Source: DATAXP01 sp036272935 (lineage in GTDB: Bacteria; Planctomycetota; Planctomycetia; Pirellulales; PNKZ01). Taken from it: 64,000 nucleotides of DNA. The stretch lies in assembly GCA_036272935.1 (NCBI GenBank), contig DATAXP010000143.1:73936-137935 (forward strand), in the 5' to 3' direction. Both the position numbers and the translations under genes were made by a program. Positions 1-8,785 of the stretch are shown here, one piece after another (the first letter of the stretch is position 1; the number at the start of each line of letters is the position of its first letter). The notes beneath the pieces are model-generated. The model was not told the origin of the DNA, searched no databases, and saw only the letters and a list, made by a program, of their open reading frames with translations.

Positions 1-3000
1 CTGTTTGCCGGCGTCACCGGCAACGCGATCACCGACGGCACGCTCACCGGCCCGTCCGGCAGCGACCTGACCGTGATCGCCAACAACACCGGCGACGCCA
101 CGATCAGCGCTGCCATCGGCGATAACGGCGGCACGGGACTCACCAAGGCCGGCACCGGCCGACTGTTCCTCACCAACACGACGAGCTCCTACCTCGGCCC
201 AACCGTGATCGACGCCGGCATCCTGAACGTCGCCGGCACCATCAGCGCCGGCGTCAACGGCGCGTTGGGCAATGCCAGTGCCGACGCCAGCAACCTGATC
301 ATCAACGGCGGCACGCTGCAGGAAACCGAGTCGAGTGTCACCCGCACCTTCAGCCGCGACTTCAGCGTCGGCCTTGCCGGGGCCTCGATCGACTCGTCGA
401 TGGGTAGCACCAGCGCTTGGGACTTTAGCGCCAATGCTCCGATTGGCCTGATCGATTCCGGCGCCCGCACGCTTACCCTCACCGGCAGCAACACGTTCAA
501 TAACACCTTCAGCCTGAGCATCGGCGACAACGGCGGCCCCACCAGCCTGGAAAAGGCCGGCGCCGGCTTGTGGGATCTGACCGCCATTAACTCGTACACC
601 GGCACCACGACCATCGCACAGGGCATCCTGCGCATCAACAACGCCGGCGCCTTGCCCGGTGGACTCGGCGCCTTGGACTCGAGCAACCTGAATTCGACCA
701 ACACCGGCGGCGGCAACCTCGACTTCGCCGCGATCGGCAGCAACACCGCGATCCTCGAACTCACCGCGGCCAGCGGCAGCTTCTATCGTTCGCTCGGCAC
801 CGGCATTGATCAGGTGCAGTGGACCGGCAACGGTGGCTTCAGTGCGATCGGCGGCGACCAGGTGGTCAATCTTGGCGGCGACATCGTTCCCGATCAGGTC
901 ACCTGGGGCTCGGGCAGTTTTGTCAGCAACATTCTCGACTTTGGCGACGGCGGCAACGGTGCTGCCGATAGCATGATCAACTTCCAGAACCCGATCGATC
1001 TCGGCAACAAGCTGCGGACGATCAACGTCGACAACGGCCGCGACGCGATTGATGCCGAACTGACTGGTACGCTCACCGGCACCGTGGGTGCCGGCCTTAC
1101 CAAGTCCGGCGCCGGCGCGTTGTTGTTGAACGCCATCAACGATGCCACGACCGACTCCAGCTCGCCGATCACCGTCAACGCCGGCTACCTAGTGTTCGCC
1201 ACTTCCGGCGCGATCCTCGGCTCGGGGCAGAACATCACTGTCAATGCCGGCGGCGGCGTGGTGCTCGAAGGGGCAACTGATGCTTCGCTGCTGATGAGCC
1301 GCTTGGTGAACACCAGCGCCGGCAGCCTTTCGCTCGACACCAGCTCAAGTGCCACCATCGACTTCACGAACTTCGCCAACCTTAGCCTCGGGGCGTTCAG
1401 CAACGTCGGTGGCACGCCGATCTATTTCACGGGCGACATCATTCCCAATTCCGAAACCTACCGCCTCGGCTCCGCCAACTCGGGTAGTGCGGTTTCCGGT
1501 GGGGGCGGCCCCTTGAACTTCAACGGCAATTACCTGGTGTTGCCCAACGCACAGACATTGACCGACGACGGTAGCACGCCACGTTCGCTCGTCGAAGGGG
1601 CCGGCTATCTGTTGCTCCAGAATTGGAACGACTTCAGCGGCGGCACCACGCTCACGGCCGCAGGCACCATTGGCATCGGCAACGACTACGCGCTCGGCTC
1701 CGGAACCCTCACCTACGGCGCCAACGTCACCATCGCCATCGGTTCGCTCGATGGCGACCACACGATCGCAAACAGCATCGTCGAAACCGGCACCGGCAGC
1801 TTCATCATCAATGGAAATCTGGTGAACGACGGCATCCCCAATGCCGGCGGGCTCACCTTCCTCGGCTCGTTCGATCTGAACGGCCAAACCGGGCGTGCGA
1901 TCTACATCCGCTCGCCCGGTAATGCCATTTTCCTTGGCGACGTGACCGACGGCGCGAATCTGAACCTCGACGTCAGCACCGCGGGCACATACAGCTTCTT
2001 GACGCTGCCGACCGATGCGGTGGCCAAGGACATCAACGGTATTATTCAGGGGCTTAGTAGCACGCTGATCATCGATTCCGCGGGATCGCTCGGTACTATT
2101 CCTACGACGCCAACCACGGTGCTCACCGTCAATAGTTCGACGCTCGAAGTGCAGCCAGGCACACCCGCGGTCGCGCTCGATCCGAACCAGAACATCTCCA
2201 TTTCCGCCAACACTTCGACGATTTTCAACACTCCCGGCGGCCCATTGGTCGGCAACTCGACGCTCACCATTCCGGGCGTCATCGCCGGCGGTGGCACCGG
2301 CGTGTTCACCAAGAACGGCCTCGGCACCTTGGTGCTGCAAGGCGACAACACCTTCACTGCCAAGAGCGTGCTCATCAACGGCGGCACGCTGCAGCTCGAT
2401 TTCTCCGCCGCCAACAGCCCAACCAGCAACATTCTCGCCGCCGCCTTCCCGGTCACGCTCGGCGCAGCGACCGGCGGAGGCGGCGGAACGCTCGCCATTA
2501 CCGGCGCCGACGGCGCAGCCAACTCGCAAGCTTTCGGCGACCTGACGATCGATGGCAAGGAGAACGCCATCAACGTCGCGGCTGGCGCCGGCGGGACGGT
2601 CACCGTCACCTTGGGCAACACGTTTACCACCACGCTCGGCGCAGTTCTGCAAATCACCTCAGACGCCGGCTCCACGATCGCTTCGGGCGCCGGAACGCCG
2701 AGCCAGATTCTGCTCGACGCCGGCGGCAACGCCTACGCCACGTTCAACGCCAGCGACTACGCAGCCGAAAATTCGACCGACAGCGCGATCGTGGCCGGCT
2801 CGAGCATTGCCGGGTTCTACACCCCCAGCACGCTCACCACGCTCGGCGGCAACGCGGATGTCGTCACTAACGTGGCCCTCGGCGCTTCGACAAGCGTCAC
2901 CAGCTTGCGATTCAACGATTCGAGCGATGACCGCACCCTCACGCTTGGAGCGACGCTCAACACCGGCGGTATTTTGGTCACGCCGAATGTCGGAGTTAAC

Positions 3001-6000
3001 GCCTCGCTGATCACCGGCGGCACGCTGATGGGCACCGGCGGTTCGCTGAAGGAACTCGACATCATGCAGAACAATCCGCTCGGCTCGCTGACGATTGCCA
3101 GCGTGATCGCCGACGATACCACCGCCACCGCCCTGGTCAAGGCCGGTGTCGGCGACCTGGTGCTTAGCGGCGTGAACACCTACACCGGGGTCACGTACTT
3201 TAACGGCGGAACAATCGAAGTCGCCTCGATGGCCAACGGCGCCGCCGCCAGCCCCTTGGGTAAGGCGTCGAATGCGGGCGGCAACTGGGTCTTCACCGGT
3301 GGCGCCCTGCGCTACAACGCCGCCGGCAACGCCACGACCGATCACGGCGCCACATTCGACAACGTCAGTGCCATCGAAGTGACGCAGTCCACCTCGACGC
3401 TCACCCTCTCCAGCACCACCTCGCAGTTGACCGGCCAGGCCGGTGTCGTCGGCATCCTGCAAAAGACCGGCGACGGCACGCTCGTGCTCGGCGGCACCGG
3501 CAGCGATACGAACCTGTCGGTCGAAGTGGTCGCCGGCACCTTGGACCTGGGCAAGAACTCGAACACCGCGTACGCCGTCTCCGGCGGCGCCGGCGGAGCG
3601 GCGTTGATTGTCGACAATGGTGCGACGGCCGTCGTCACCGGCACCGGCGGCCAACAAGTGCTCACCAGCAGCAGCGTGGTGGTGAGCACCGGCGGCACGT
3701 TCGACTTCAACGGCTCGACCCAAACTTTCGACGGCCTGGCCGGCGGCGGCACCGTCACGAATGACAACGCATCGAACACTGGGCTCATCATTCTCGGAGC
3801 CAACAACGACGCCAATATCTCGCAATACTCGGTCGCGGCGGCCAACGCCGGCGTTGCGACCACGGGACTGAATAATTTCTCGGGTGTCATTGCCGATGGC
3901 GCCTCGCCGATGGGCCTGATCAAGATCGGCGCCGGCACACAGATCCTCAGCGGGCTCAACACCTATTCGCAAGACACGGATATCGTCTCGGGTACCATCC
4001 AGCTCGGCATTGCCGATGCGCTGCCCAGCGGCGCAGGCGCGGGGAACGTCGTCATCACCAACAACACGGTCGGCGGCCTGCTCGTTCCCGGCACGCTCGA
4101 CCTGTCGGGATTCGACCAGACGGTCAACGGCCTTTCGGGCTCCGGCGGCCTCGTGACCAATAGCGCCTTGGCCACCACCGCCACGCTCACCGTCGGCGCG
4201 ACGGATGCGACGAACACCTTCGACGGCACCCTGCAAAACGGATACACCAACGCCATCCTGGCCCTATCGAAGATCGGCGCCGGCACGCTGACGCTGACCG
4301 AAAACAACCTCTACACCGGCATCACGACGATCAACGCCGGCACGCTGGCCCTGGCCGGCGCGGGCTCGATCGGCACGTCGAGCGCGATCAACGTGCTGGC
4401 CGGCGCGGCGTTTGATGTCACTGGCCTTACGGCACCGGCGCTGAACCTCGGACAAACGCTCGAAGGTACCGGCACCGTCTACGCCACCGACGTCGGCTAT
4501 ACGATCAACGGCACGCTGAGCCCCGGCGACGTCGCCACGACCGGCATCGGCACGCTGAATGTGCTGGGCGATCTGACGCTCGGCTCCACGGCCGCCAGCA
4601 ACTTCAAGCTCGGCAGCGGAGCGAACGACTCGGTGGCCGTCACCGGCAACTTGAACCTCGGCGGCTCGCTGAACTTGCTCGACAACGCCGGCGCCAACGG
4701 CCAAGGAAGCCTCGGCCCGGGACAATACCAGTTGTTCACCTACACCGGCACCGATTCCGGCGCGTTCGCCTCGGTGAGCATTTCAACGTCGGCCACGTTG
4801 CATCCCAACGTGGTCAACGACGTGGTCAACCACGCCGTCGATGTCGACATCTATCGCCTCGCCAGCGCCGCGTCCATCGCCAATCCCGGGTCGGCCAACT
4901 ATCACGTCGGCGACGTGGCATCGCAGGCGATCACGATCCAGAACACCGCTGCCGCCGACGGTTTCAGCGAGAAGCTCGACGCCACGTTCGGCCCCACCAG
5001 CGGCGCTACGACCAACGGCGGATCGGTGTCGCTGCTGGCCGCCGGCAATTCCGATTCGACCAGCATGCTCGTCGGCGTCGACACCAGCACGCCCGGCGCC
5101 GCCACCGGCACGGTGTCGATCAATCTCGCCAGCGACGGCACCGGCACCAGCGGCTACGGCAGCACCAGTCTCGACTCGCAAACCGTTACCGTGTCGGGCA
5201 ACGTCTACGCCTTCGCCGCCACCAACGACCTGCCGACGACCATCAATCTTGGCAACATCCACGTCGGCGAAAGTTTCGGCACGCAAACCATCTCGATCAG
5301 CAACTCGGGCATCGGCGGCGTGGACTACACCGAAGGGCTCTCGGCGGCGGTCGTCACCATCTCCGGCGGCGCCTCGAGCAACAGCGCCTCGTTCAGCGAT
5401 CTGCGCGTCGGCGATGCGGCCAACACCTCGCTCGTCGTCGGCCTTGGCAATGCCGACACCAACGACGCCGGCAACGTCACCGGCACCGTCACCGTCGCCC
5501 TCACCTCCAGCGGCGTGATCGACGGCCTGGGCGATACGTCGCTCGGCACCGAGAGCATCACCGTGCTGGGCTCGGTCTACACGGGCCAGGGCGTGTGGAA
5601 CACCAACGGCGGTGGAAGCTGGGCGACGTTCGCCAACTGGACCGGCGACGGCGGCGCGCCTGGCCTCGACCCCAACTACACGACCGGCGATGCCGCGACG
5701 TTCGGCAACGCCTTGGGGGGCGGCTCGGCATTGATCACGCTCGACGGCGTGAGCCCCAGCATCAGCACGCTCACGTTCGACAATGCCACGAGCAGCTACA
5801 CGATCGCCCAAGGCACCGGCGGCACGCTGCATCTCAACAGCATCACCTTTGCCGCCGTGAACGTCAACGCCGGCTCCGACACGATTAGCGCACCCTTGGC
5901 CCTCGACGCCAACACCACGTTCACGATCAACGCTTCGACCGACGCTTTGACACTCTCGGGGGGCGTGAACGGCACCGGCTCGCTGACCATGCAAGGCGAC

Positions 6001-7545
6001 GGTACGCTCGACCTGGCCTCGACCAACAGCTTCACCGGCGGAGTGACCGTCGCTAGCGGCCTGCTCAACGTGTTTGCCGACCAGGCGCTCGGCACCGGCG
6101 ACGTGACGGTGAGCAACACCGGTACGCTGGCGTTCAACAACGTCGGCAACTACACCGGCACCAACTCGCTGATGATCTACGGCGGCTCAAGCACTCCGGC
6201 GCTGTTGTTCACCGGTGCGAACAGCTTCGGCGGCAACATCACGGTCGCCACGCTTGCCGGCAACACCATGAGCACCATCGACTTCGCCGCCGGCAGCACC
6301 ACCACCTTGGCCGGCACGCTCACCAAGGACGGCACCACGCTGCACCTGTACAGCGACGGCGCCGATGTCACCATTGCCGGCACGATCGCCGGACTGTCGG
6401 CCGGAAGCGACGTGATCTTCGCCGGCAACACCGTGACCACCAGCAACTACACGCTCGCCTCGCCGGCCAATTACAACGGCCCGACGTACATCACCGACGG
6501 CAGCACGTTATTCCTGGGGGCCAGCAACGTCCTGCCGGGCAACAGCACCTATGCCGCCAATCCGCGCACCGACATGACCCTCACCACGTCGTCGTCGCTA
6601 GGCTCGGTGTTCAACCTCAACGGCTTCAGCGACACGATCCGCTCGCTGGCCGGTGATACCAACGCCGTCGTCACCGGCACTGCCGACAGCACGCTCACCA
6701 TCTCGCCGACCTCCGCCGGCTCGACGGTCTACAACGGCGCCATCACCGGCGGCATGAGCCTGGCCTTCAACGGCGTCGCCGAGAGCGGCCAAATTCTTAC
6801 CGGCCCGGAAACCTACGCCGGCTCGACCACCGTCTACGGCGGCGCGTTGCTCGTCAACGGTTCGATGTCGGGCGGCGGCGTGGTGACCATCAACAGCGAT
6901 TCCAGCGGCGCGAACCCCGGCATCTTCGGCGGCACCGGCATGGTCAGCAACGCAGTGGTCGTCTCGGGCGGCCCGAGTGTTGCCGATAATGCCGTGATCT
7001 CGCCGGGCAACGCGATCCCGGTACTCGATATCGCCGGCAACACGAACGGCGCCACCGGCATGCTGACCGTCGCCAATTATCTAACAATCAACGGTACCTA
7101 CCTGTGGGATCTCGACGTCAGCAATCCCGATCCAACTGCCGGGAACTACGATCAGATCAACCTGGCCGACAACCGGCTTTCGTTGGGAAGCACCTCGGCG
7201 CTTGATCTGAACTTCCTCAACGGCACCGGCCCGACGAACGACGCCTTCTGGGACGACAGCAAGCACACCTGGGACATCATCACCGGCCTCAACGCGCTGG
7301 CCGATAATGGCACGCTGGGCATGCCCGGAGCGTTCGGCAATCTGCTCAACGGCGATTACGCCGGCCTCGGCTCGTTCAGCGTCAGCTACACCAATACCGA
7401 TGTGCTGCTGACCTGGAACCCCGCAGCCGTGCCCGAACCAGGCAGCCTGCTGCTCGGCGCACTCGCCGCCGCGGCGGGCCTCGGCGGCTGGCGCCGGCGG
7501 AAGAGCGCGGCGAGCAACGACGACGAGGCATCGCAAACTGCCTAG
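1..7545 (+). CDS. Giant autotransporter-type beta-strand repeat protein with PEP-CTERM tail (5' partial)
   Basis: The frame is open from base 1 with no stop, so the true start lies outside the window; 2514 residues are visible. About ten copies of a loose repeat of the type G-x-G-x-L-x-L-x-x-x-N-x-Y-x-G-x-T-x-I-x-x-G-x-L (for example near bases 540-650, 2290-2400, 4270-4370, 5990-6080) match the autotransporter-associated beta-strand repeat family, which forms long parallel beta-helices. The section around bases 4860-5580 has a different character, two similar immunoglobulin-like blocks that resemble choice-of-anchor domains; a second helix module starts with an NTNGGGSWATFANW stretch near 5600. 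Composition is very rich in G, T, N, S and A, with few Cys or Lys. The C-terminus carries a PEP-CTERM signal (PEP, hydrophobic helix, RRRK). It is most likely a secreted surface protein sorted by an exosortase. There is no beta-barrel domain at the C-terminus, so it is not a classical autotransporter. The ligand or role is unknown. Confidence 0.93.
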   Translation: MFAGVTGNAITDGTLTGPSGSDLTVIANNTGDATISAAIGDNGGTGLTKAGTGRLFLTNTTSSYLGPTVIDAGILNVAGTISAGVNGALGNASADASNLIINGGTLQETESSVTRTFSRDFSVGLAGASIDSSMGSTSAWDFSANAPIGLIDSGARTLTLTGSNTFNNTFSLSIGDNGGPTSLEKAGAGLWDLTAINSYTGTTTIAQGILRINNAGALPGGLGALDSSNLNSTNTGGGNLDFAAIGSNTAILELTAASGSFYRSLGTGIDQVQWTGNGGFSAIGGDQVVNLGGDIVPDQVTWGSGSFVSNILDFGDGGNGAADSMINFQNPIDLGNKLRTINVDNGRDAIDAELTGTLTGTVGAGLTKSGAGALLLNAINDATTDSSSPITVNAGYLVFATSGAILGSGQNITVNAGGGVVLEGATDASLLMSRLVNTSAGSLSLDTSSSATIDFTNFANLSLGAFSNVGGTPIYFTGDIIPNSETYRLGSANSGSAVSGGGGPLNFNGNYLVLPNAQTLTDDGSTPRSLVEGAGYLLLQNWNDFSGGTTLTAAGTIGIGNDYALGSGTLTYGANVTIAIGSLDGDHTIANSIVETGTGSFIINGNLVNDGIPNAGGLTFLGSFDLNGQTGRAIYIRSPGNAIFLGDVTDGANLNLDVSTAGTYSFLTLPTDAVAKDINGIIQGLSSTLIIDSAGSLGTIPTTPTTVLTVNSSTLEVQPGTPAVALDPNQNISISANTSTIFNTPGGPLVGNSTLTIPGVIAGGGTGVFTKNGLGTLVLQGDNTFTAKSVLINGGTLQLDFSAANSPTSNILAAAFPVTLGAATGGGGGTLAITGADGAANSQAFGDLTIDGKENAINVAAGAGGTVTVTLGNTFTTTLGAVLQITSDAGSTIASGAGTPSQILLDAGGNAYATFNASDYAAENSTDSAIVAGSSIAGFYTPSTLTTLGGNADVVTNVALGASTSVTSLRFNDSSDDRTLTLGATLNTGGILVTPNVGVNASLITGGTLMGTGGSLKELDIMQNNPLGSLTIASVIADDTTATALVKAGVGDLVLSGVNTYTGVTYFNGGTIEVASMANGAAASPLGKASNAGGNWVFTGGALRYNAAGNATTDHGATFDNVSAIEVTQSTSTLTLSSTTSQLTGQAGVVGILQKTGDGTLVLGGTGSDTNLSVEVVAGTLDLGKNSNTAYAVSGGAGGAALIVDNGATAVVTGTGGQQVLTSSSVVVSTGGTFDFNGSTQTFDGLAGGGTVTNDNASNTGLIILGANNDANISQYSVAAANAGVATTGLNNFSGVIADGASPMGLIKIGAGTQILSGLNTYSQDTDIVSGTIQLGIADALPSGAGAGNVVITNNTVGGLLVPGTLDLSGFDQTVNGLSGSGGLVTNSALATTATLTVGATDATNTFDGTLQNGYTNAILALSKIGAGTLTLTENNLYTGITTINAGTLALAGAGSIGTSSAINVLAGAAFDVTGLTAPALNLGQTLEGTGTVYATDVGYTINGTLSPGDVATTGIGTLNVLGDLTLGSTAASNFKLGSGANDSVAVTGNLNLGGSLNLLDNAGANGQGSLGPGQYQLFTYTGTDSGAFASVSISTSATLHPNVVNDVVNHAVDVDIYRLASAASIANPGSANYHVGDVASQAITIQNTAAADGFSEKLDATFGPTSGATTNGGSVSLLAAGNSDSTSMLVGVDTSTPGAATGTVSINLASDGTGTSGYGSTSLDSQTVTVSGNVYAFAATNDLPTTINLGNIHVGESFGTQTISISNSGIGGVDYTEGLSAAVVTISGGASSNSASFSDLRVGDAANTSLVVGLGNADTNDAGNVTGTVTVALTSSGVIDGLGDTSLGTESITVLGSVYTGQGVWNTNGGGSWATFANWTGDGGAPGLDPNYTTGDAATFGNALGGGSALITLDGVSPSISTLTFDNATSSYTIAQGTGGTLHLNSITFAAVNVNAGSDTISAPLALDANTTFTINASTDALTLSGGVNGTGSLTMQGDGTLDLASTNSFTGGVTVASGLLNVFADQALGTGDVTVSNTGTLAFNNVGNYTGTNSLMIYGGSSTPALLFTGANSFGGNITVATLAGNTMSTIDFAAGSTTTLAGTLTKDGTTLHLYSDGADVTIAGTIAGLSAGSDVIFAGNTVTTSNYTLASPANYNGPTYITDGSTLFLGASNVLPGNSTYAANPRTDMTLTTSSSLGSVFNLNGFSDTIRSLAGDTNAVVTGTADSTLTISPTSAGSTVYNGAITGGMSLAFNGVAESGQILTGPETYAGSTTVYGGALLVNGSMSGGGVVTINSDSSGANPGIFGGTGMVSNAVVVSGGPSVADNAVISPGNAIPVLDIAGNTNGATGMLTVANYLTINGTYLWDLDVSNPDPTAGNYDQINLADNRLSLGSTSALDLNFLNGTGPTNDAFWDDSKHTWDIITGLNALADNGTLGMPGAFGNLLNGDYAGLGSFSVSYTNTDVLLTWNPAAVPEPGSLLLGALAAAAGLGGWRRRKSAASNDDEASQTA
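7429..7503 (+). other. PEP-CTERM sorting signal
   Basis: The encoded stretch begins VPEPGS, continues with about 16 hydrophobic residues (L, A, G) and ends in WRRRK. This is the canonical three-part exosortase recognition signal. It is followed by 13 polar residues before the stop, a slightly longer tail than usual. Confidence 0.93.
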
Positions 7546-7620
7546 CACCGCTGTGACCGGTGTCGAGGGCGATTGTCGTGACCATGCTGGCGGCATAGGA
7601 CCGCGAAAAGACGAAACTCA

Positions 7621-7758
7621 TAGCCCCGAGCGCGAGCGAGCGGTGCTGGGCGCGGCCGAAGTAGCAATGTCCAACACCGCTCGCTTGCGCTCGCGGCTAG
7701 GAATCGCGGTCGCATTCGTTGCGACAGCGGTTGCATCGTGCTGTCGCGCTCGGGGCTA
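7621..7758. repeat. REP-like inverted repeat (TAGCCSCGAGCGC family)
   Basis: A 25-base arm at 7621-7645 (starts TAGCCCCGAGCGCGAGCGAG) pairs with 7675-7699 at 23 of 25 positions. The first 15 bases of the same arm also match perfectly, in inverted orientation, bases 7744-7758, so two alternative hairpins are possible. A further single TAGCCCCGAG sits at 8631. The element lies in the spacer after the PEP-CTERM gene, between it and a gene that converges on it. It could act as a bidirectional terminator or be a REP-type mobile palindrome. No T-run follows the stems. Confidence 0.75.
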
Positions 7759-7805
7759 GGATGCTTTTTGGCAACGCGACCTGTTCGCAAGAAGCTGCTC
7801 GCGCT

Positions 7806-8603
7806 TCACGGCCTGACGAGGTACATGCGCTCCCCCATCAACTGCGGCTTGCCGGGTGACGGTTGCGGCGCGGCGACGCGCGGCCGTGCGCCTCCCTGAA
7901 CGTCGCGCGCTTGGCGCAACATTGCCAACAGGTTCTCCACCTGCTCGTGTACTTCGCGGGTTTGCGAGACGATCAATGCCGAGCCGAGCGGAAATTGCTT
8001 GATCGATCCCGCGCCGCCAACGTCGGACCAGGTTTGCGGCACCACCGAGCCGGTGATCGCGTCGATCAATGTGCAGTAATCCTCGGTGACGTAAGTCGGA
8101 AACTCGAACTCCACCAGATCGCGAACCGGGTACACGCGCACAACGGTCGTCAGGTCGGCCACGGTGCGCGTCGTAATCAGTATCGATCCGTCGCCTCGCG
8201 CCAGCCATGTCAGTTCCGCCGGCGTCGATCGCAGAATATCGCTCAAGGCCGTGCCAATGCTCACGGCTGTGGCCGAGTAATCGATCGGATGGTCGGTGGC
8301 GAGTGTCCCTTCGCTCCAGCTCTTGGCGTCAACAACAATCGTGAAGCTGGTCAACCCGCCGAAGTAAGCCAGCACATCCGTCAAAGGGACGTTGGAGAGC
8401 TGCACCGAGCAAGGTGCGGCCAGCGCCGCACGGAACCGCCGCTCGACGGCAGCTTCGCCGCTCGCGCTGAACACAGCCACGTCCGCCGTATGGGCCTGCG
8501 GGTCATCGATCGTCTGCGCGCCCCGCGCCGCCGCCGCCATCACAATACTCACGGCTGCCGTCGATCGAACGGCCCAAAATGCACTGAAAAGGATCGCTTT
8601 CAT
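7806..8603 (-). CDS. Exported secretin-like STN/N-domain protein, function unknown
   Basis: 265 residues with an N-terminal signal peptide (MKAILFSAFWAVRST, then a hydrophobic run ending near ARGAQ). Residues about 60-125 (VQLSNVPLTDVLAYFGG) look like the STN short domain found at the start of secretins and TonB receptors. Residues about 150-230 (VRVYPVRDLV, LIDAITGSVVPQTW, a final SQTREVHEQVENLL) look like a secretin N-domain repeat, in which a short peptide interacts with a ring neighbour. No secretin barrel is present, so it cannot form a pore alone. Proteins of this layout are frequent in planctomycetes without known function. It converges on the PEP-CTERM gene and is divergent from the DUF4139 gene, which starts 182 bases away. 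Confidence 0.8.
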   Translation of the reverse strand: MKAILFSAFWAVRSTAAVSIVMAAAARGAQTIDDPQAHTADVAVFSASGEAAVERRFRAALAAPCSVQLSNVPLTDVLAYFGGLTSFTIVVDAKSWSEGTLATDHPIDYSATAVSIGTALSDILRSTPAELTWLARGDGSILITTRTVADLTTVVRVYPVRDLVEFEFPTYVTEDYCTLIDAITGSVVPQTWSDVGGAGSIKQFPLGSALIVSQTREVHEQVENLLAMLRQARDVQGGARPRVAAPQPSPGKPQLMGERMYLVRP

Positions 8604-8785
8604 AACGTTGCTCCACGTGAAGACCCGATAGCCCCGAGCCTACGACGATCCGCGTGCCGCGGCAAGCAATGCGGTGCATTGCCGCAACGGGTGAACTAGA
8701 ATCGCCGATAGTGAGCCATCGGAGCTACGCGAGCGTTCGCTCGCCGTCGATGGCCAAAATCAGGCTCGACCCCGAGGGCACGGCC

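Noticed and set aside
1345..2652. Long open frame (435 residues) on the minus strand
   Set aside because: It is antisense to the repeat-rich PEP-CTERM gene. The skewed composition of that gene keeps other frames open, and the product has no domain or signal. The same applies to 2659-4236 and 4783-5994.
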